From: Streptomyces pinistramenti
GTDB lineage: Bacteria > Actinomycetota > Actinomycetes > Streptomycetales > Streptomycetaceae
Reading direction: 5' to 3'
NCBI RefSeq assembly: GCF_020564935.1
Contig: NZ_JAJCXB010000010.1
Span: 62,001-126,000, forward strand
Length of the DNA: 64,000 nt
Below the pieces are notes generated by a model that made no database searches, was not told where the DNA came from, and saw only the letters and a program-made list of their open reading frames with translations. A program made the position numbers and the translations under genes. Below, piece after piece: positions 45,530 to 55,637 of this stretch. Positions within the stretch are counted from its first letter, which is position 1. Every line of letters begins with the position of its first letter.

Positions 45530-46009
45530 ATGGCTGACGAGTCCGCTCCCCCCGAGTCCGTGCCCGCGATCCCCCAGGCGCTGACCGCCGCCCCCGGCTA
45601 CCAGGTGCGCCGCCTCTACCAGGCGTACCTCGCGGTGTGGGTGCGCGCGGTCGATCCGACGCTCACCGGCCCGCAGTTCGCGGTGCTGACCGCCGTGGAG
45701 GCGGCGCCCGGCCACGACCAGCGGTCGATGGCGTCGGCGGTGGCCCTGGACACGTCCACGATGGCGGACGTGGCACGGCGCCTGGAGAACCGCGGCCTGA
45801 TAGTCCGCCGCACCGCGGCCGCCGACGGACGGCGCAAGCTGCTCTTCCTCACCGACGAGGGCCGCCGGACGCTGCGCGACGCCTACCACCGCGCCCGCAA
45901 ACTGGACGAGCGGCTGCTCGCCCCGTACGCCGAGGAGCAGCGCCCCGACCTGATGCAGCTGCTGACCTCCCTGGCCGACCACTGGGAGAGCCTGGCCGGG
46001 GACTCCTGA
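45530..46009 (+). CDS. MarR family regulator (probable regulator of the nicotinate-type operon)
   Basis: A 159-residue MarR protein: LTGPQFAVLTAVEAAPGHDQ, then MASAVALDTSTMADVARRLENRGLIVRRTAAADGRRKLLFLT, the winged helix with the typical DxR wing. ATG 45530 is taken as the start; a TTG at 45518 is possible. It ends the plus-strand run 60 bp after the NicD-like gene. In Pseudomonas the MarR protein NicR represses the nicotinate genes, so the same role is likely. The palindrome at 36741-36764 is a candidate site. Confidence 0.88.
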   Translation: MADESAPPESVPAIPQALTAAPGYQVRRLYQAYLAVWVRAVDPTLTGPQFAVLTAVEAAPGHDQRSMASAVALDTSTMADVARRLENRGLIVRRTAAADGRRKLLFLTDEGRRTLRDAYHRARKLDERLLAPYAEEQRPDLMQLLTSLADHWESLAGDS

Positions 46010-46135
46010 CACACCCGCCGTCCCGTACGCGGATGCTCGGCGAACCCGGCCTGCCAGGGTGCAGGACACCCAGGCTGGGCGGGTGGCACGCGGCTAGCGT
46101 GAAGCGCCCGAGGACTCAACGGAACGGAACACAGC

Positions 46136-47053
46136 GTGAGTACGCACCCGCCCACAGCACAGCGGTCCGGCACCTTCGAGATCGCCGGCAAGGAGGTGGC
46201 CCGGCTGGGCTTCGGAGCCATGCGCCTGACCGGGCGCGGCATCTGGGGAGAGCCCGACGACCGCGCGGAGTGCATCCGTGTCGTGCGCCGGGCCGTCGAA
46301 CTCGGCGTCCAGCTGATCGACACCGCCGATTCCTACGGCCCCCACGTCAGCGAGGAGATCATCCGCGAGGCCGTGCACCCGTACCCGGACGACGTGCTGA
46401 TCGCCACGAAGGCCGGCCTGACGCGCAACGGCCCGGACGTCATCGAGACCGCGGACGGCACGGTGCGCCGTGGCCCGGCCGCCTGGCCTCCGGTCGGGCG
46501 GCCCGAATACCTGCGTCAACAGGCCGAGATGAGCCTGCGCAGGCTCGGCCTTGACCACATCGATCTGTTCCAGCTGCACCGCGTCGACCCGAAGGTGCCG
46601 CTGGCGGACCAGGTCGGCGAGTTGAAGACGCTGCAGGACGAGGGCAAGGTCGTCGCCATCGGGCTCTCCCAGGTCGGCGTCGAGGAGATCGAGCAGGCCC
46701 GGCGCATCGCGGAGATCGCGACAGTCCAGAACCGCTACAACCTGACCGATCGCGCCTCGCAGGACGTCGTCGACCACTGCGCACGCGAGGGCATCGGCTT
46801 CATCCCGTGGGCGCCGGTGGCCGCCGGCGCCCTCGCCGCCCCGGGCGGGCCCGTCGACGAGATCGCACGGCGGCACGGCGCCACACCGGGGCAGGTGGCG
46901 CTGGCGTGGCTGCTCGCCCGCACGGACTGCATGCTGCCGATCCCCGGCACGTCCCGCGTCCGGCATCTCGAAGAGAACACCGCTGCCGCCCGTCTCGTGC
47001 TCAGCGCCGAGGAAATCGACCGGCTCACGGACGCCAACGGCCCGGCGGCCTGA
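46136..47053 (+). CDS. aldo/keto reductase
   Basis: A 305-residue NADPH-dependent aldo/keto reductase. It has [10 protein letters not shown], the catalytic Asp and Tyr in [21 protein letters not shown], Lys in VLIATKAGL, His in [10 protein letters not shown], and a C-terminal [14 protein letters not shown] that binds the cofactor phosphate. Length is normal. It stands alone after the nicotinate-type operon, 126 bp past the MarR gene. The substrate cannot be deduced. Confidence 0.92.
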   Translation: MSTHPPTAQRSGTFEIAGKEVARLGFGAMRLTGRGIWGEPDDRAECIRVVRRAVELGVQLIDTADSYGPHVSEEIIREAVHPYPDDVLIATKAGLTRNGPDVIETADGTVRRGPAAWPPVGRPEYLRQQAEMSLRRLGLDHIDLFQLHRVDPKVPLADQVGELKTLQDEGKVVAIGLSQVGVEEIEQARRIAEIATVQNRYNLTDRASQDVVDHCAREGIGFIPWAPVAAGALAAPGGPVDEIARRHGATPGQVALAWLLARTDCMLPIPGTSRVRHLEENTAAARLVLSAEEIDRLTDANGPAA

Positions 47054-47218
47054 TTCCCCACATCCACCGAAAACCCGCAAATCCCCTCAAATCGCACAAA
47101 GTACACCTAGCGCCCATAGAGGCTCATTCACCCCAAGTCCCCTTCCGGGTCGACCTCATCACGCACGCCGATATCGAAACGTGTCATAAATATCCCTTCC
47201 GCCAGACAACCGCTTAAG

Positions 47219-47233
47219 CAGACAAACCGTCTG
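47219..47233. promoter_or_regulatory. inverted repeat upstream of the L,D-transpeptidase gene
   Basis: CAGAC-AAACC-GTCTG resembles TetR-family operators. It lies in the 271-bp gap 47054-47324, whose middle is A/T-rich (TCATAAATATCC near 47184-47195). No other feature is seen in that gap. Confidence 0.4.
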
Positions 47234-47324
47234 TCAGGGTGGCGGGGGAATTTCAGGTTCCGCGCGGTCGAGCGCCGCAGGTCCCGGCTCCGTCACTGTC
47301 AGTTGGCCTGATCTGGAGGAACCC

Positions 47325-48500
47325 GTGCTCGCCGCACCACGTCGCCATGCCGTTCGCTGGATACCCGTCGCCCTGGTGGCGGCCACATCGCTGACCGCGT
47401 GCGGTACGAGCGCGGCCTCGTCGCAGGCCGCCGAGCCGGCGGCGAAGGTGACGGTCACCCCTGCGGCCGGCAGCAAGTCCGCCAAGCTCGGCTCCCCGAT
47501 AGCGATACGGGCCGACGGCGGCAAGATCACCGCCGTCGAGGCCAAGGACGACAAGGGCGCGACGGTCTCCGGGCGGCTGGCCGGTGACGGGACGTCATGG
47601 ACGTCGGACAGCAAGGTGCGGCCCGGCACCACCTACACCATCAGGACCTCCACGACCTCCGACGGCGGCAAGAAGACCGCCGCGACCTCGGAGTTCACCA
47701 CGGCGGAAGCCGGCCGGGTCAACAAGCTCACCAACACCCCGTCGAACGGTCAGACCGTGGGCACCGGGATGCCGGTCTCGATCCTCTTCGACAACCACAT
47801 CGCCAAGGACCGCCGCGCCGACATCGAGAAGGCGCTGAAGGTCACCACGCAGCCGAAGGTCGAGGGCTCCTGGGGCTGGGTCACCGACTACGGCGGCCAC
47901 GACCGGATCGACTGGCGCCCGAAGACCTACTGGCCGGCCGGCACCAAGGTGTCCGTCAAGGGCGCGCTGACCGGTCTCAACTCCGGCGACGGCGACTGGT
48001 TCGTCCGCGACTACAACTTCGGCTTCACCATCGGCGAAGACCACAAGGCCGTCATCGACGTGCCCGCGCACACCCTGACGATGTACGCGGGCGGCCGCAA
48101 CGTCGGCACCATCAGCGGCTCGGCCGGCTCGCCCGAGGCGCCCACCCGCGGCGGCGTGCACACCGTCCGCAGCAAGAACGCCGCGGAGACGATGGACTCC
48201 AAGACCATCGGCTACGGCGACCAGTGGATGCTGGACGCGAAGTGGGTCACCCACCTGACCGCTTCGGGGACGTTCCTGCACTCCGCGCCGTGGAACAAGT
48301 CCATCGGCGTGGTCAACAACAGCCACGGCTGCTTCGGCATGACCACGTCGGACGCCAAGCGCGTCTACGACTTCCTGCCCATCGGCTCGACCGTCGAGGT
48401 CAAGGGCACGAGCAACACGGAGAAGACGGACGTCGGCAACGGCCTGGAGGTCTGGCAGGAGTCCTGGCCGCAGTGGCAGCAGCGCAGCGCGCTGAAGTAG
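47325..48500 (+). CDS. lipoprotein L,D-transpeptidase
   Basis: A 391-residue lipoprotein. The signal ends in the lipobox SLTAC with Cys26. Two immunoglobulin-like domains follow (about 40-125 and 130-240, the second starting NTPSNGQTVGTGMPVSI). The YkuD catalytic domain lies at about 245-370, with FLHSAPWNKSIGVVNNSHGC containing the catalytic His and Cys. This domain order is that of actinobacterial LdtMt2-type enzymes, which make 3-3 cross-links in peptidoglycan outside the membrane. GTG 47325 has GGAGG upstream. A terminator follows. Confidence 0.94.
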   Translation: MLAAPRRHAVRWIPVALVAATSLTACGTSAASSQAAEPAAKVTVTPAAGSKSAKLGSPIAIRADGGKITAVEAKDDKGATVSGRLAGDGTSWTSDSKVRPGTTYTIRTSTTSDGGKKTAATSEFTTAEAGRVNKLTNTPSNGQTVGTGMPVSILFDNHIAKDRRADIEKALKVTTQPKVEGSWGWVTDYGGHDRIDWRPKTYWPAGTKVSVKGALTGLNSGDGDWFVRDYNFGFTIGEDHKAVIDVPAHTLTMYAGGRNVGTISGSAGSPEAPTRGGVHTVRSKNAAETMDSKTIGYGDQWMLDAKWVTHLTASGTFLHSAPWNKSIGVVNNSHGCFGMTTSDAKRVYDFLPIGSTVEVKGTSNTEKTDVGNGLEVWQESWPQWQQRSALK

Positions 48501-48518
48501 CCGGATGACGGACGCCGG

Positions 48519-48560
48519 ACGGCCCCGTTCACCTGCCTCGCGGCGGGTGGGCGGGGCCGT
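48519..48560 (+). terminator. terminator after the L,D-transpeptidase gene
   Basis: ACGGCCCCG and CGGGGCCGT form a 9-bp stem starting 18 bp after the stop codon. Confidence 0.65.
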
Positions 48561-48701
48561 TGGGCGTGCGGGGGTCTTCCTCACGGCGGGAACCGGGCGG
48601 TTGTGCAGGGGCCGTAACCCTGGATGATCTCCTCGTGACACCCGGGCAACGGCCGGTCCGTACGGTCGGGCCCGGAATTCCGACCACGAGAGGGGCCGCA
48701 C

Positions 48702-51700
48702 GTGACCGCACCGGAGCCGCAGCCGGAATCCGCCACGCAGGTGCGGACGGTGTGCTCGTACTGCGGGGTCGGCTGCGGGATCGTGCTCGATGTCGCGGTC
48801 GACGGCGCGGGGCGGCGCGCGGTCCGCAAGGTGTCCGGTGACAGGACGCATCCGGCCAATGCGGGCCGGCTGTGCACCAAGGGCGCGACCAGTGCCGACC
48901 TGCTCACCGCCCCGGGGCGGCTGACCCGCGCGCTGGTGCGCGGCGACCGCGGCGCCGGGCCCGTGCCGTCGCCGATGGAGACCGCGGTCAAGGAGACGGC
49001 CAGGCGGCTGCGGGCGGTCGTCGACACGCACGGCCCGGACGCGCTGGCCCTCTACGTGTCGGGCCAGCTGACGCTGGAGGCGCAGTACCTGGCGAACAAG
49101 CTCGCCAAGGGCTTCGTCCGCACCGGCTGGATCGAGTCCAACTCCCGGCTGTGCATGGCGAGCGCGGGCAGCGGCTACAAGCTGTCGCTGGGCGCCGACG
49201 GCCCGCCCGGCTCCTACCAGGACTTCGAGCACGCCGACGTGTTCCTGGTGACCGGCGCCAACATGGCCGACTGCCACCCGATCCTGTTCCTGCGGATGAT
49301 GGAGCGGGTGAAGGCCGGCGCGAAGCTGATCGTGGTCGATCCGCGGCGCACCGCCACGGCCGCCAAGGCCGACCTGTTCCTCCAGATCAAGCCGGGCACG
49401 GACCTGGCGCTGCTGAACGGGCTGCTGCAGCTGCTGGTGACGGAGGGCCGTACCGACCCGGAGTTCATCGCCGGGCACACCGAGGGCTGGGAGGCGATGC
49501 CGGCCTTCCTGGAGGACTATCCCCCGGCCGTCGTCGCGGAGATCACCGGCCTCGACGAGGAGGACGTCCGGCAGGCCGCCCGCTGGATCGGCGGCGCCGG
49601 CGCGTGGATGAGCTGCTGGACGATGGGGCTCAACCAGTCCACGCACGGGACCTGGAACACGAATGCGCTGGTCAACCTGCACCTGGCGACCGGCGCGATC
49701 TGCCGGCCCGGCAGCGGCCCGTTCTCGCTGACCGGCCAGCCCAACGCCATGGGCGGCCGGGAGATGGGCTACATGGGCCCGGGGCTGCCCGGCCAGCGGT
49801 CCAGCGCGGTGGCGGCGGACCGCGCCTTCACCGAGGAGCTGTGGGGCCTGGCCCCCGGAACACTGCGGGCGGACACCGCCGGCACCGGGACCGTCGACAT
49901 GTTCCGGCGGATGGCGGACGGGGAGATCAAGGCCGCCTGGATCATCTGCACCAACCCGGTCGCTTCGGTGGCGCATCGCAAGACCGTCATCGAGGGCCTG
50001 GAGGCGGCCGAATTCGTCGTGGCCCAGGACGTGTTCGCCGACACCGAGACCACCGCGTACGCGGACGTGGTGCTGCCCGCCGCGCTGTGGGCGGAGTCGG
50101 AGGGGGTGCTGGTCAATTCGGAGCGCACCCTCACGCTGGCGCGGCAGGCCGTGGAGCCGCCGGGCGACGCCTGGCCGGACTGGCGGATCATCGCGCGGAT
50201 CGCCTGCGAAATGGGGTACGAGGACGCCTTCGGCTACGCCAGTGCCGAGGAGGTCTTCGAGGAGATCAAGCGGGCCTGGAACCCGCAGACCGGCTACGAC
50301 CTGCGCGGCGTGAGCTACCCGCGGCTGCGCCGGACCCCCGTCCAGTGGCCCAGCGCCGCCGCCGACGGGCCGGAGCGCAATCCGGTGCGCTACACCAACG
50401 ACGGCATCAGCCAGGCACCCGGACAGCGGCCCGACGGCACCCGTCCGCGGATGTGGTTCCCCACCCCCACCGGGCGGGCCGTGTTCTTCGCCCGCCCGCA
50501 CCTGCCGCCCGCCGAGATGCCGGACGACGACTACCCGTACGTCCTCAACACCGGGCGGCTGCCGCACCAGTGGCACACGCTGACCAAGACCGGCAAGGTC
50601 GCCAAGCTCAACAAGCTCGACCCGGGCCCGTTCGTGGAGGTCCACCCGCAGGACGCACGGGCGCTGGGGGTTGCCGACGGCGATGCGGTGGAGGTCGCCT
50701 CCCGGCGCGGGCGCGCGGTGCTGCCCGCGCGGATCACCGACCGGGTGCGGCCCGGTGACTGCTTCGCGCCGTTCCACTGGAACGACCTGTTCGGCGAGTA
50801 CCTCAGCGTCAACGCGGTCACCCACGACGCCGTCGACCCGGTCTCCTTCCAGCCGGAGTTGAAGGTGTGCGCGGTCTCGCTCGCCAAGGTGGCGTCGCCG
50901 GCGGGCCCGGCCTCGGCGGCGGCAGGCGGCTCCGTGCCGGGAACGGACGAAGGGGCCGACGGCCCGTTCCACGTCCCGGCGCCCGGAGCACGCAGGCCCG
51001 GCGCCGCGGCGGCGCTGGCCGAGGTGTTCGGGACCGGCGCTCTTGCGCCGCCTGCGCTGGCCGAGCAGGAGCGCCGTTATCTGGACGGCTTCCTCACCGG
51101 CCTGGCCGCCGGAACGCCGTCCGGCACGCCGGTGCTGCCCGGCCACGCGCCCCTCGCCCCGGAGCACGCGGTCTGGGTCAACGGCGTGCTGGCCGGCATG
51201 TTCTCCCGCATCCCCGGGCAGCCGACCGCACCCGAGCGCCCGTCCGAAGCCTCCGATATCCCTGCTTCATCCGATACATCCAATACCTCCGCCCGGGACA
51301 TCCTCGTGCTGTGGGCCTCGCAGACCGGGAACGCCGAGGAAGCCGCCGCGGCCGCGGCCCGCAGGCTCGCCGACAGCGGGCGGACCGCACGCCTGCTGCC
51401 CATGGACCGCACCGCGCCGTCGGCCCTGCCGGACGCCGCCGACCTCCTCCTGGTCACCAGCACCTCGGGAGACGGCGACGCGCCGGACAACGGAGCGGGA
51501 TTCTGGGAGTCGCTGAACGGCCCCGACTCACCCCGGCTGGAGGGCGTGCGCTACTCCGTGCTGGCCCTCGGTGACTCGTCCTACGACGACTTCTGCGGCC
51601 ACGGACGCCGCCTCGACGCCCGGCTCGGCGAACTGGGCGCACACCGCATGGTGCCGCGCACGGACTGCGAACCGGACTACGAGGAGCCGGCGCGGCAGTG

Positions 51701-52913
51701 GCTCGACCGCATACTCGGCGTCCTCGCAGGCCCCGAGCAGCCGGTGGCGGAGGCCAGGCCCGCGGCGCCTCCTGCCGGGGCGGGCACCGCCACGAAGGCG
51801 GCGCCCGCGACCGCCCGCCTGGTGGGAAACCGGCTGCTGAGCCGGCCCGGCGCCACCAAGGAAGTCCGCCAATTCACCCTCGATACACGGGAGTTCGGCA
51901 CGCCGCTCGGCTACGAGGCCGGTGACGCGCTGGGCATCCAGCCGCTCAACTGCCCCGATCTGGTGGCCGAATGGCTGGCCGTGACCGGGCTCGACGGCGG
52001 CACCGGCATCGAGGTGCCCGGGATCGGCACGGTGCCGCTCGGCGAGGCCCTGCACCGCCACCTGGACATCACCAGGATCACCCCCGGCCTGCTCCGGCTG
52101 GTCGCCGACCGCTCCGCCGACCGCGTCGTCAAGAAGCTGCTGCGCCCCGGCAACAGAGGGGAACGCGACCGGTGGGCGTGGGGCCGGCAGGCCGTCGACG
52201 TCATCGCCGAGCACGCGGTACGCGCCACGGCCGCGGAGTGGGCGGCGGTGCTCACACGCCTCCAGCCGCGGCTGTATTCCATATCGTCCAGCCCGCTCGA
52301 CGATCCGCACCTGATCCGGCTGACGGTCTCCGTCGTCCGCTACGACACCCCGCACGGCCGCCCCCGCAAGGGCGTCGCCTCCGCCTTCCTCGCGGACGCC
52401 GCACCGGAGCGCCCGGTGCCGGTCTTCGTCCGGCGCTCGCCCCGCTTCCGGCCGCCCGCCGACCCCGCGACCCCGATGGTGATGGTGGGCCCCGGGACCG
52501 GCATCGCCCCGTTCCTCGGCTTCCTCCACGAGCGCCGCGCCCGCGGTCACCGCGGCCCCAACTGGCTGTTCTTCGGTGAACAGCGCCGCGCCACCGACTT
52601 CTACTACGAGGGCGAACTCGACGCGCTGCGCGCCGACGGCCTGCTCACCCGGCTGGACACCGCCTTCTCCCGCGACCTGCGGGCCAAGCTCTACGTGCAG
52701 GACCGGATGCGCGAGCACGGCAGCCGGCTGTGGTCCTGGCTGGCGGACGGCGCACACCTCTACGTCTGCGGTGACGCGTCCCGGATGGCCGGGGACGTGG
52801 ACCGCGCGCTGCGCGACATCGCCGTCGCCCACGGCGGCCTGGACGAGGACGCGGCGGCCGGGTACCTCAAGCAACTGGCCGCCGACAAGCGGTACGTACG
52901 CGACGTGTACTGA
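48702..52913 (+). CDS. nitrate reductase / sulfite-reductase-type flavoprotein fusion
   Basis: A 1403-residue protein joins an assimilatory-type molybdopterin nitrate reductase to its own reductase module. Cys18, 21, 25 and 58 ([10 protein letters not shown] ... LCTKG) bind the 4Fe-4S cluster. The bis-MGD oxidoreductase fold runs to about 580 and a molydopterin-binding domain follows ([16 protein letters not shown] near 620). After a linker come a flavodoxin domain from about 865 ([16 protein letters not shown]) and a CysJ-like FAD/NADPH reductase, with RLYSISSSP near 1189, [12 protein letters not shown] near 1264 and the aromatic C-terminus RYVRDVY. Electrons would flow NADPH-FAD-FMN-Fe/S-Mo to nitrate in the cytoplasm. 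The GTG start follows AGAGGGG. The gene is solitary, with no nitrite reductase nearby. Confidence 0.9.
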   Translation: MTAPEPQPESATQVRTVCSYCGVGCGIVLDVAVDGAGRRAVRKVSGDRTHPANAGRLCTKGATSADLLTAPGRLTRALVRGDRGAGPVPSPMETAVKETARRLRAVVDTHGPDALALYVSGQLTLEAQYLANKLAKGFVRTGWIESNSRLCMASAGSGYKLSLGADGPPGSYQDFEHADVFLVTGANMADCHPILFLRMMERVKAGAKLIVVDPRRTATAAKADLFLQIKPGTDLALLNGLLQLLVTEGRTDPEFIAGHTEGWEAMPAFLEDYPPAVVAEITGLDEEDVRQAARWIGGAGAWMSCWTMGLNQSTHGTWNTNALVNLHLATGAICRPGSGPFSLTGQPNAMGGREMGYMGPGLPGQRSSAVAADRAFTEELWGLAPGTLRADTAGTGTVDMFRRMADGEIKAAWIICTNPVASVAHRKTVIEGLEAAEFVVAQDVFADTETTAYADVVLPAALWAESEGVLVNSERTLTLARQAVEPPGDAWPDWRIIARIACEMGYEDAFGYASAEEVFEEIKRAWNPQTGYDLRGVSYPRLRRTPVQWPSAAADGPERNPVRYTNDGISQAPGQRPDGTRPRMWFPTPTGRAVFFARPHLPPAEMPDDDYPYVLNTGRLPHQWHTLTKTGKVAKLNKLDPGPFVEVHPQDARALGVADGDAVEVASRRGRAVLPARITDRVRPGDCFAPFHWNDLFGEYLSVNAVTHDAVDPVSFQPELKVCAVSLAKVASPAGPASAAAGGSVPGTDEGADGPFHVPAPGARRPGAAAALAEVFGTGALAPPALAEQERRYLDGFLTGLAAGTPSGTPVLPGHAPLAPEHAVWVNGVLAGMFSRIPGQPTAPERPSEASDIPASSDTSNTSARDILVLWASQTGNAEEAAAAAARRLADSGRTARLLPMDRTAPSALPDAADLLLVTSTSGDGDAPDNGAGFWESLNGPDSPRLEGVRYSVLALGDSSYDDFCGHGRRLDARLGELGAHRMVPRTDCEPDYEEPARQWLDRILGVLAGPEQPVAEARPAAPPAGAGTATKAAPATARLVGNRLLSRPGATKEVRQFTLDTREFGTPLGYEAGDALGIQPLNCPDLVAEWLAVTGLDGGTGIEVPGIGTVPLGEALHRHLDITRITPGLLRLVADRSADRVVKKLLRPGNRGERDRWAWGRQAVDVIAEHAVRATAAEWAAVLTRLQPRLYSISSSPLDDPHLIRLTVSVVRYDTPHGRPRKGVASAFLADAAPERPVPVFVRRSPRFRPPADPATPMVMVGPGTGIAPFLGFLHERRARGHRGPNWLFFGEQRRATDFYYEGELDALRADGLLTRLDTAFSRDLRAKLYVQDRMREHGSRLWSWLADGAHLYVCGDASRMAGDVDRALRDIAVAHGGLDEDAAAGYLKQLAADKRYVRDVY

Positions 52914-52923
52914 CGGCAGGCAC

Positions 52924-52969
52924 GGACGGTGGCGGTGGCCGCCGTCCGCCCCGGCCACCGCCACCGTCC
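52924..52969. terminator. strong bidirectional terminator
   Basis: A perfect 17-bp stem (52924-52940 with 52953-52969, beginning GGACGGTGGCGG) and a 12-nt loop separate the convergent nitrate reductase and GNAT genes. Confidence 0.85.
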
Positions 52970-52977
52970 TGCCCTCG

Positions 52978-53862
52978 CTACCCGAGTTCCAGGCTGGTGA
53001 CGCCGAACGTCAGCTCCTCCTCGACCGGGGGAACCGGGCCGGTGTACATCCGCACGGTGTGCGAACAGGCCGTCAGGCCGCGGCCGGTGGCCAGCGCCTG
53101 CGCGGCCTGCCGGGGCTCGGGGATGTCCAGGAAGACCTCTCCTCCGGGGCCTGCGGCGGCGGTGAGGCTGTCGAAGAGCGCCGCCGCGTCCTCGGGGGTG
53201 TCGGCGAAGAGCGGGCCGATGCGGTGGCCGCTGCGGGCGGGGCGGGTCACGCCGTATCCGGCGACGCGGCCCGCGCGCAGCAGGACCCTGGTGTGGTGGC
53301 CTGGAGCGGTCAGCCAACGGGAGAGGAAGCCGTGCCGGCCGGCGGGGAAGCACCGGCGGTCGTAGGCGGCGACCGCGTCGAGGTGGGCGGCGGTGAACGG
53401 TACGGCGTCCGGGTCGAGCGCGGCGGGTGCCTCGGGTCGCCCGGCGTACCGGAGGGTGTCGTGTACGGCGGTGAATCCGGCGCGGGCGTAGGTGGCCTGC
53501 TGGGCGGGGACCGCGTCGAGGCCGATGGTGCGGCGGCCGGCGTGCGGGACGGCGGCGCGCCAGGTGGCCAGGCCGAGGCCGGTGCCCCGGTGGTCGGGGT
53601 GGACGAGGTAGTAGCCCAGGAAGGCGAAGTCTGCGGAGTAGTTGACGACCGAGACCGCGGAGACGGTCCGGGTGCCGAGGCGTCCGGTGAAGAATCCGGC
53701 GGGGTCGGTGGGGTGGAAGCACTCGGTGTCCCCGAGGCCGGGGTTCCATTCCTCCTGGGCCGCCCACTCCGCTATCTCGCGCCACTCGTCCAATGAGGCG
53801 GCGCCGACGGTGAGTTGGCCGGCGGGGTGCGGCGGGGTGGCGGTTTCGACGGGGCGGTGCAT
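52978..53862 (-). CDS. GNAT family N-acetyltransferase (two-domain)
   Basis: A 294-residue protein. The N-terminal GNAT domain has LGYYLVHPDHRGTGLGLATWRAA, the acetyl-CoA pyrophosphate loop, near residues 82-104. From about 165 a second GNAT-like half follows (FLSRWLTAPGHHTRVLLRAG, RIGPLFADTPEDAAALFDSL, FLDIPEPRQAAQALATGRG), as in YitH/DUF1248-type enzymes. The substrate is unknown. It shares the terminator region with the nitrate reductase gene and lies downstream of an APC permease gene that has its own terminator. Confidence 0.87.
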   Translation of the reverse strand: MHRPVETATPPHPAGQLTVGAASLDEWREIAEWAAQEEWNPGLGDTECFHPTDPAGFFTGRLGTRTVSAVSVVNYSADFAFLGYYLVHPDHRGTGLGLATWRAAVPHAGRRTIGLDAVPAQQATYARAGFTAVHDTLRYAGRPEAPAALDPDAVPFTAAHLDAVAAYDRRCFPAGRHGFLSRWLTAPGHHTRVLLRAGRVAGYGVTRPARSGHRIGPLFADTPEDAAALFDSLTAAAGPGGEVFLDIPEPRQAAQALATGRGLTACSHTVRMYTGPVPPVEEELTFGVTSLELG

Positions 53863-53897
53863 CGCTGGTGTGCGTCCCTTCAGGTGGGGTCGGGGAA

Positions 53898-53954
53898 GCG
53901 GCAGGGGGTGCGTGGTGCGCGGCGGCCTGCCGCGAGCCTCGCGCCCCCTGCCGC
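53898..53954 (-). terminator. terminator after the APC permease gene
   Basis: GCGGCAGGGGG and CCCCCTGCCGC form an 11-bp stem with a long G/C-rich loop between the permease stop and the GNAT start. Confidence 0.55.
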
Positions 53955-53977
53955 TGTGTCCGTGGTCCGGTGCGCGG

Positions 53978-55516
53978 TCAGATGAGGTCCATGGCGGCGA
54001 CCTCGTCGGGGCGGCCGTAGCTGACCGGCCCTTGGAAGCGCCGGCGGGCGGTGGCGAACCACCAGACCGTGGCGATGATGAGCACCACCGCGAGGGCGAT
54101 GGGTGCGTAGTTGAACGATGCGGGGGTGATCGGTGCGGCCTGCGGCAGCATGAACAGCACGTTGCTGATCACGATCCAGGCCACCGCGATGGCGGCGACG
54201 GCCTTGCCGTAGCGGCCGAGGTTCCACGGTCCCGGCTCGAAGTCGTTCAGCCGCAGCCGCAGGAAGATCGGCACGCCGTAGGCGAGGAAGAGGCCGACGA
54301 CGTTGACGCTGACGACGGCGGTGAAGGCGGTGTGCGACCACCAGCCGGGCAGGACCAGCACGAGCGGGCAGGCCGCGGCGAGCCAGACCGCCTTGACGGG
54401 GGTGCGGGTGCGCGTCGAAACCGAATGCCACCAGCGGGAACCCGGCATCGCGCCGTCCCGCGAGAACGCGAAGATCTGCCGGGTATTGCTGGTCATGTTG
54501 GCGAGGCCGCAGAACAGCATGGCGCCGATCACGATCAGCAGGAGCAGCTTGGCGGTGCTGACTCCGAGTGCGTCGATGAGAATCTGCACGGGCGGGGCGT
54601 CCGCGCTCGCGGCGTGACCGTAATCGCGGATGGCGTACACGAGCGCGAGCATGAGGATCAGTCCGGTGATCGCGGAGCAGGTGATGGCCCGCATGATCCC
54701 GCGCGGTGCGTTGACGGTGGCCTTCACCGTCTCTTCGGACATGTGAAAACTGCCGTCGAACCCGGTGAACGTCCAGCTGGTGACGAGCAGGCCGAGCATT
54801 CCGCCGTAAATCCCGTTGGTGAAACCGGTGTTGTTGGCGAAATGGGTGACGAACGAGGGTGACTGATGGCCCGTCGGAATCAGCGCGAGGGCGGCGACGA
54901 TCACCACCATCCCGATGAGCAGCCACCACACGGAAATCCGGTTCACCACGGCTACCAGACGCACCGTGTAGGTGTTGGCCAGAGCCTGGATGAAGAGGAT
55001 CACCGCGGTGAGTCCGACGGTCTGCTGGGGCGTGGCCACGTAGGAGGGCCACTGCATGGAGAGGAACGCCTGGATGAAGGTGGCGGCGGCGAAGTTGGTG
55101 GCCGCGGTGCCGCCCACCTGACCGACGAAGTTCAGCCAGCCGGTGTACCAGGACCAGGCGCCACGGTGCCGTTTGGCGAGCTTCCCGGCCGAAAAGTACA
55201 GGGCGCCGCTGGTCGGGTAGGCGGAGGCGATTTCTCCCATGGCGGCGCCGACGAACAGCACCATGATCGATACGCCGATCCAGCCGAACACCAGAATGCG
55301 CGGGCCGCCCGCGTTCATGCCGAATCCGAAGGACGAGAAGATTCCGGAGATGATGTTGATGATCGTGAAAGAGATCGCGAAGTTGTCAAAGGCGCGGAAC
55401 CTGCGGGTCAGCTTCCGCGGATATCCCATCGCATGCAATGTCGCGTCATCATCAAAAGTGTCGGGGTCTGCGCGGTGCGGGGATTTCGCGCGAGCCGTGG
55501 TTATACGCTCGGACAC
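53978..55516 (-). CDS. APC superfamily amino acid permease
   Basis: A 512-residue transporter with about twelve membrane segments. The first is FDNFAISFTIINIISGIF, and the segment 1-2 region AGGPRILVFGWIGVSIMVLF is typical of amino acid/GABA permeases. YPTSGALYFSAGKLAKR and FTGFDGSFHMSEETVKA are recognisable family loops. A hydrophilic N-terminus of ~40 residues precedes them. It takes up amino acids or amines by proton symport in relatives. It stands alone, with an upstream region shared with the next minus-strand gene. Confidence 0.92.
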   Translation of the reverse strand: MSERITTARAKSPHRADPDTFDDDATLHAMGYPRKLTRRFRAFDNFAISFTIINIISGIFSSFGFGMNAGGPRILVFGWIGVSIMVLFVGAAMGEIASAYPTSGALYFSAGKLAKRHRGAWSWYTGWLNFVGQVGGTAATNFAAATFIQAFLSMQWPSYVATPQQTVGLTAVILFIQALANTYTVRLVAVVNRISVWWLLIGMVVIVAALALIPTGHQSPSFVTHFANNTGFTNGIYGGMLGLLVTSWTFTGFDGSFHMSEETVKATVNAPRGIMRAITCSAITGLILMLALVYAIRDYGHAASADAPPVQILIDALGVSTAKLLLLIVIGAMLFCGLANMTSNTRQIFAFSRDGAMPGSRWWHSVSTRTRTPVKAVWLAAACPLVLVLPGWWSHTAFTAVVSVNVVGLFLAYGVPIFLRLRLNDFEPGPWNLGRYGKAVAAIAVAWIVISNVLFMLPQAAPITPASFNYAPIALAVVLIIATVWWFATARRRFQGPVSYGRPDEVAAMDLI

Positions 55517-55637
55517 AACCGTAAACCTTTCTGACAGGGCTGATAGGAAGACTTCGGTGGGGGAATCGCAGTCGTGCTATCGGCGCTGTCGTTACCCGTC
55601 GCGTCTCACGAATGCGTTCATCTGTACCTCCATCCGT

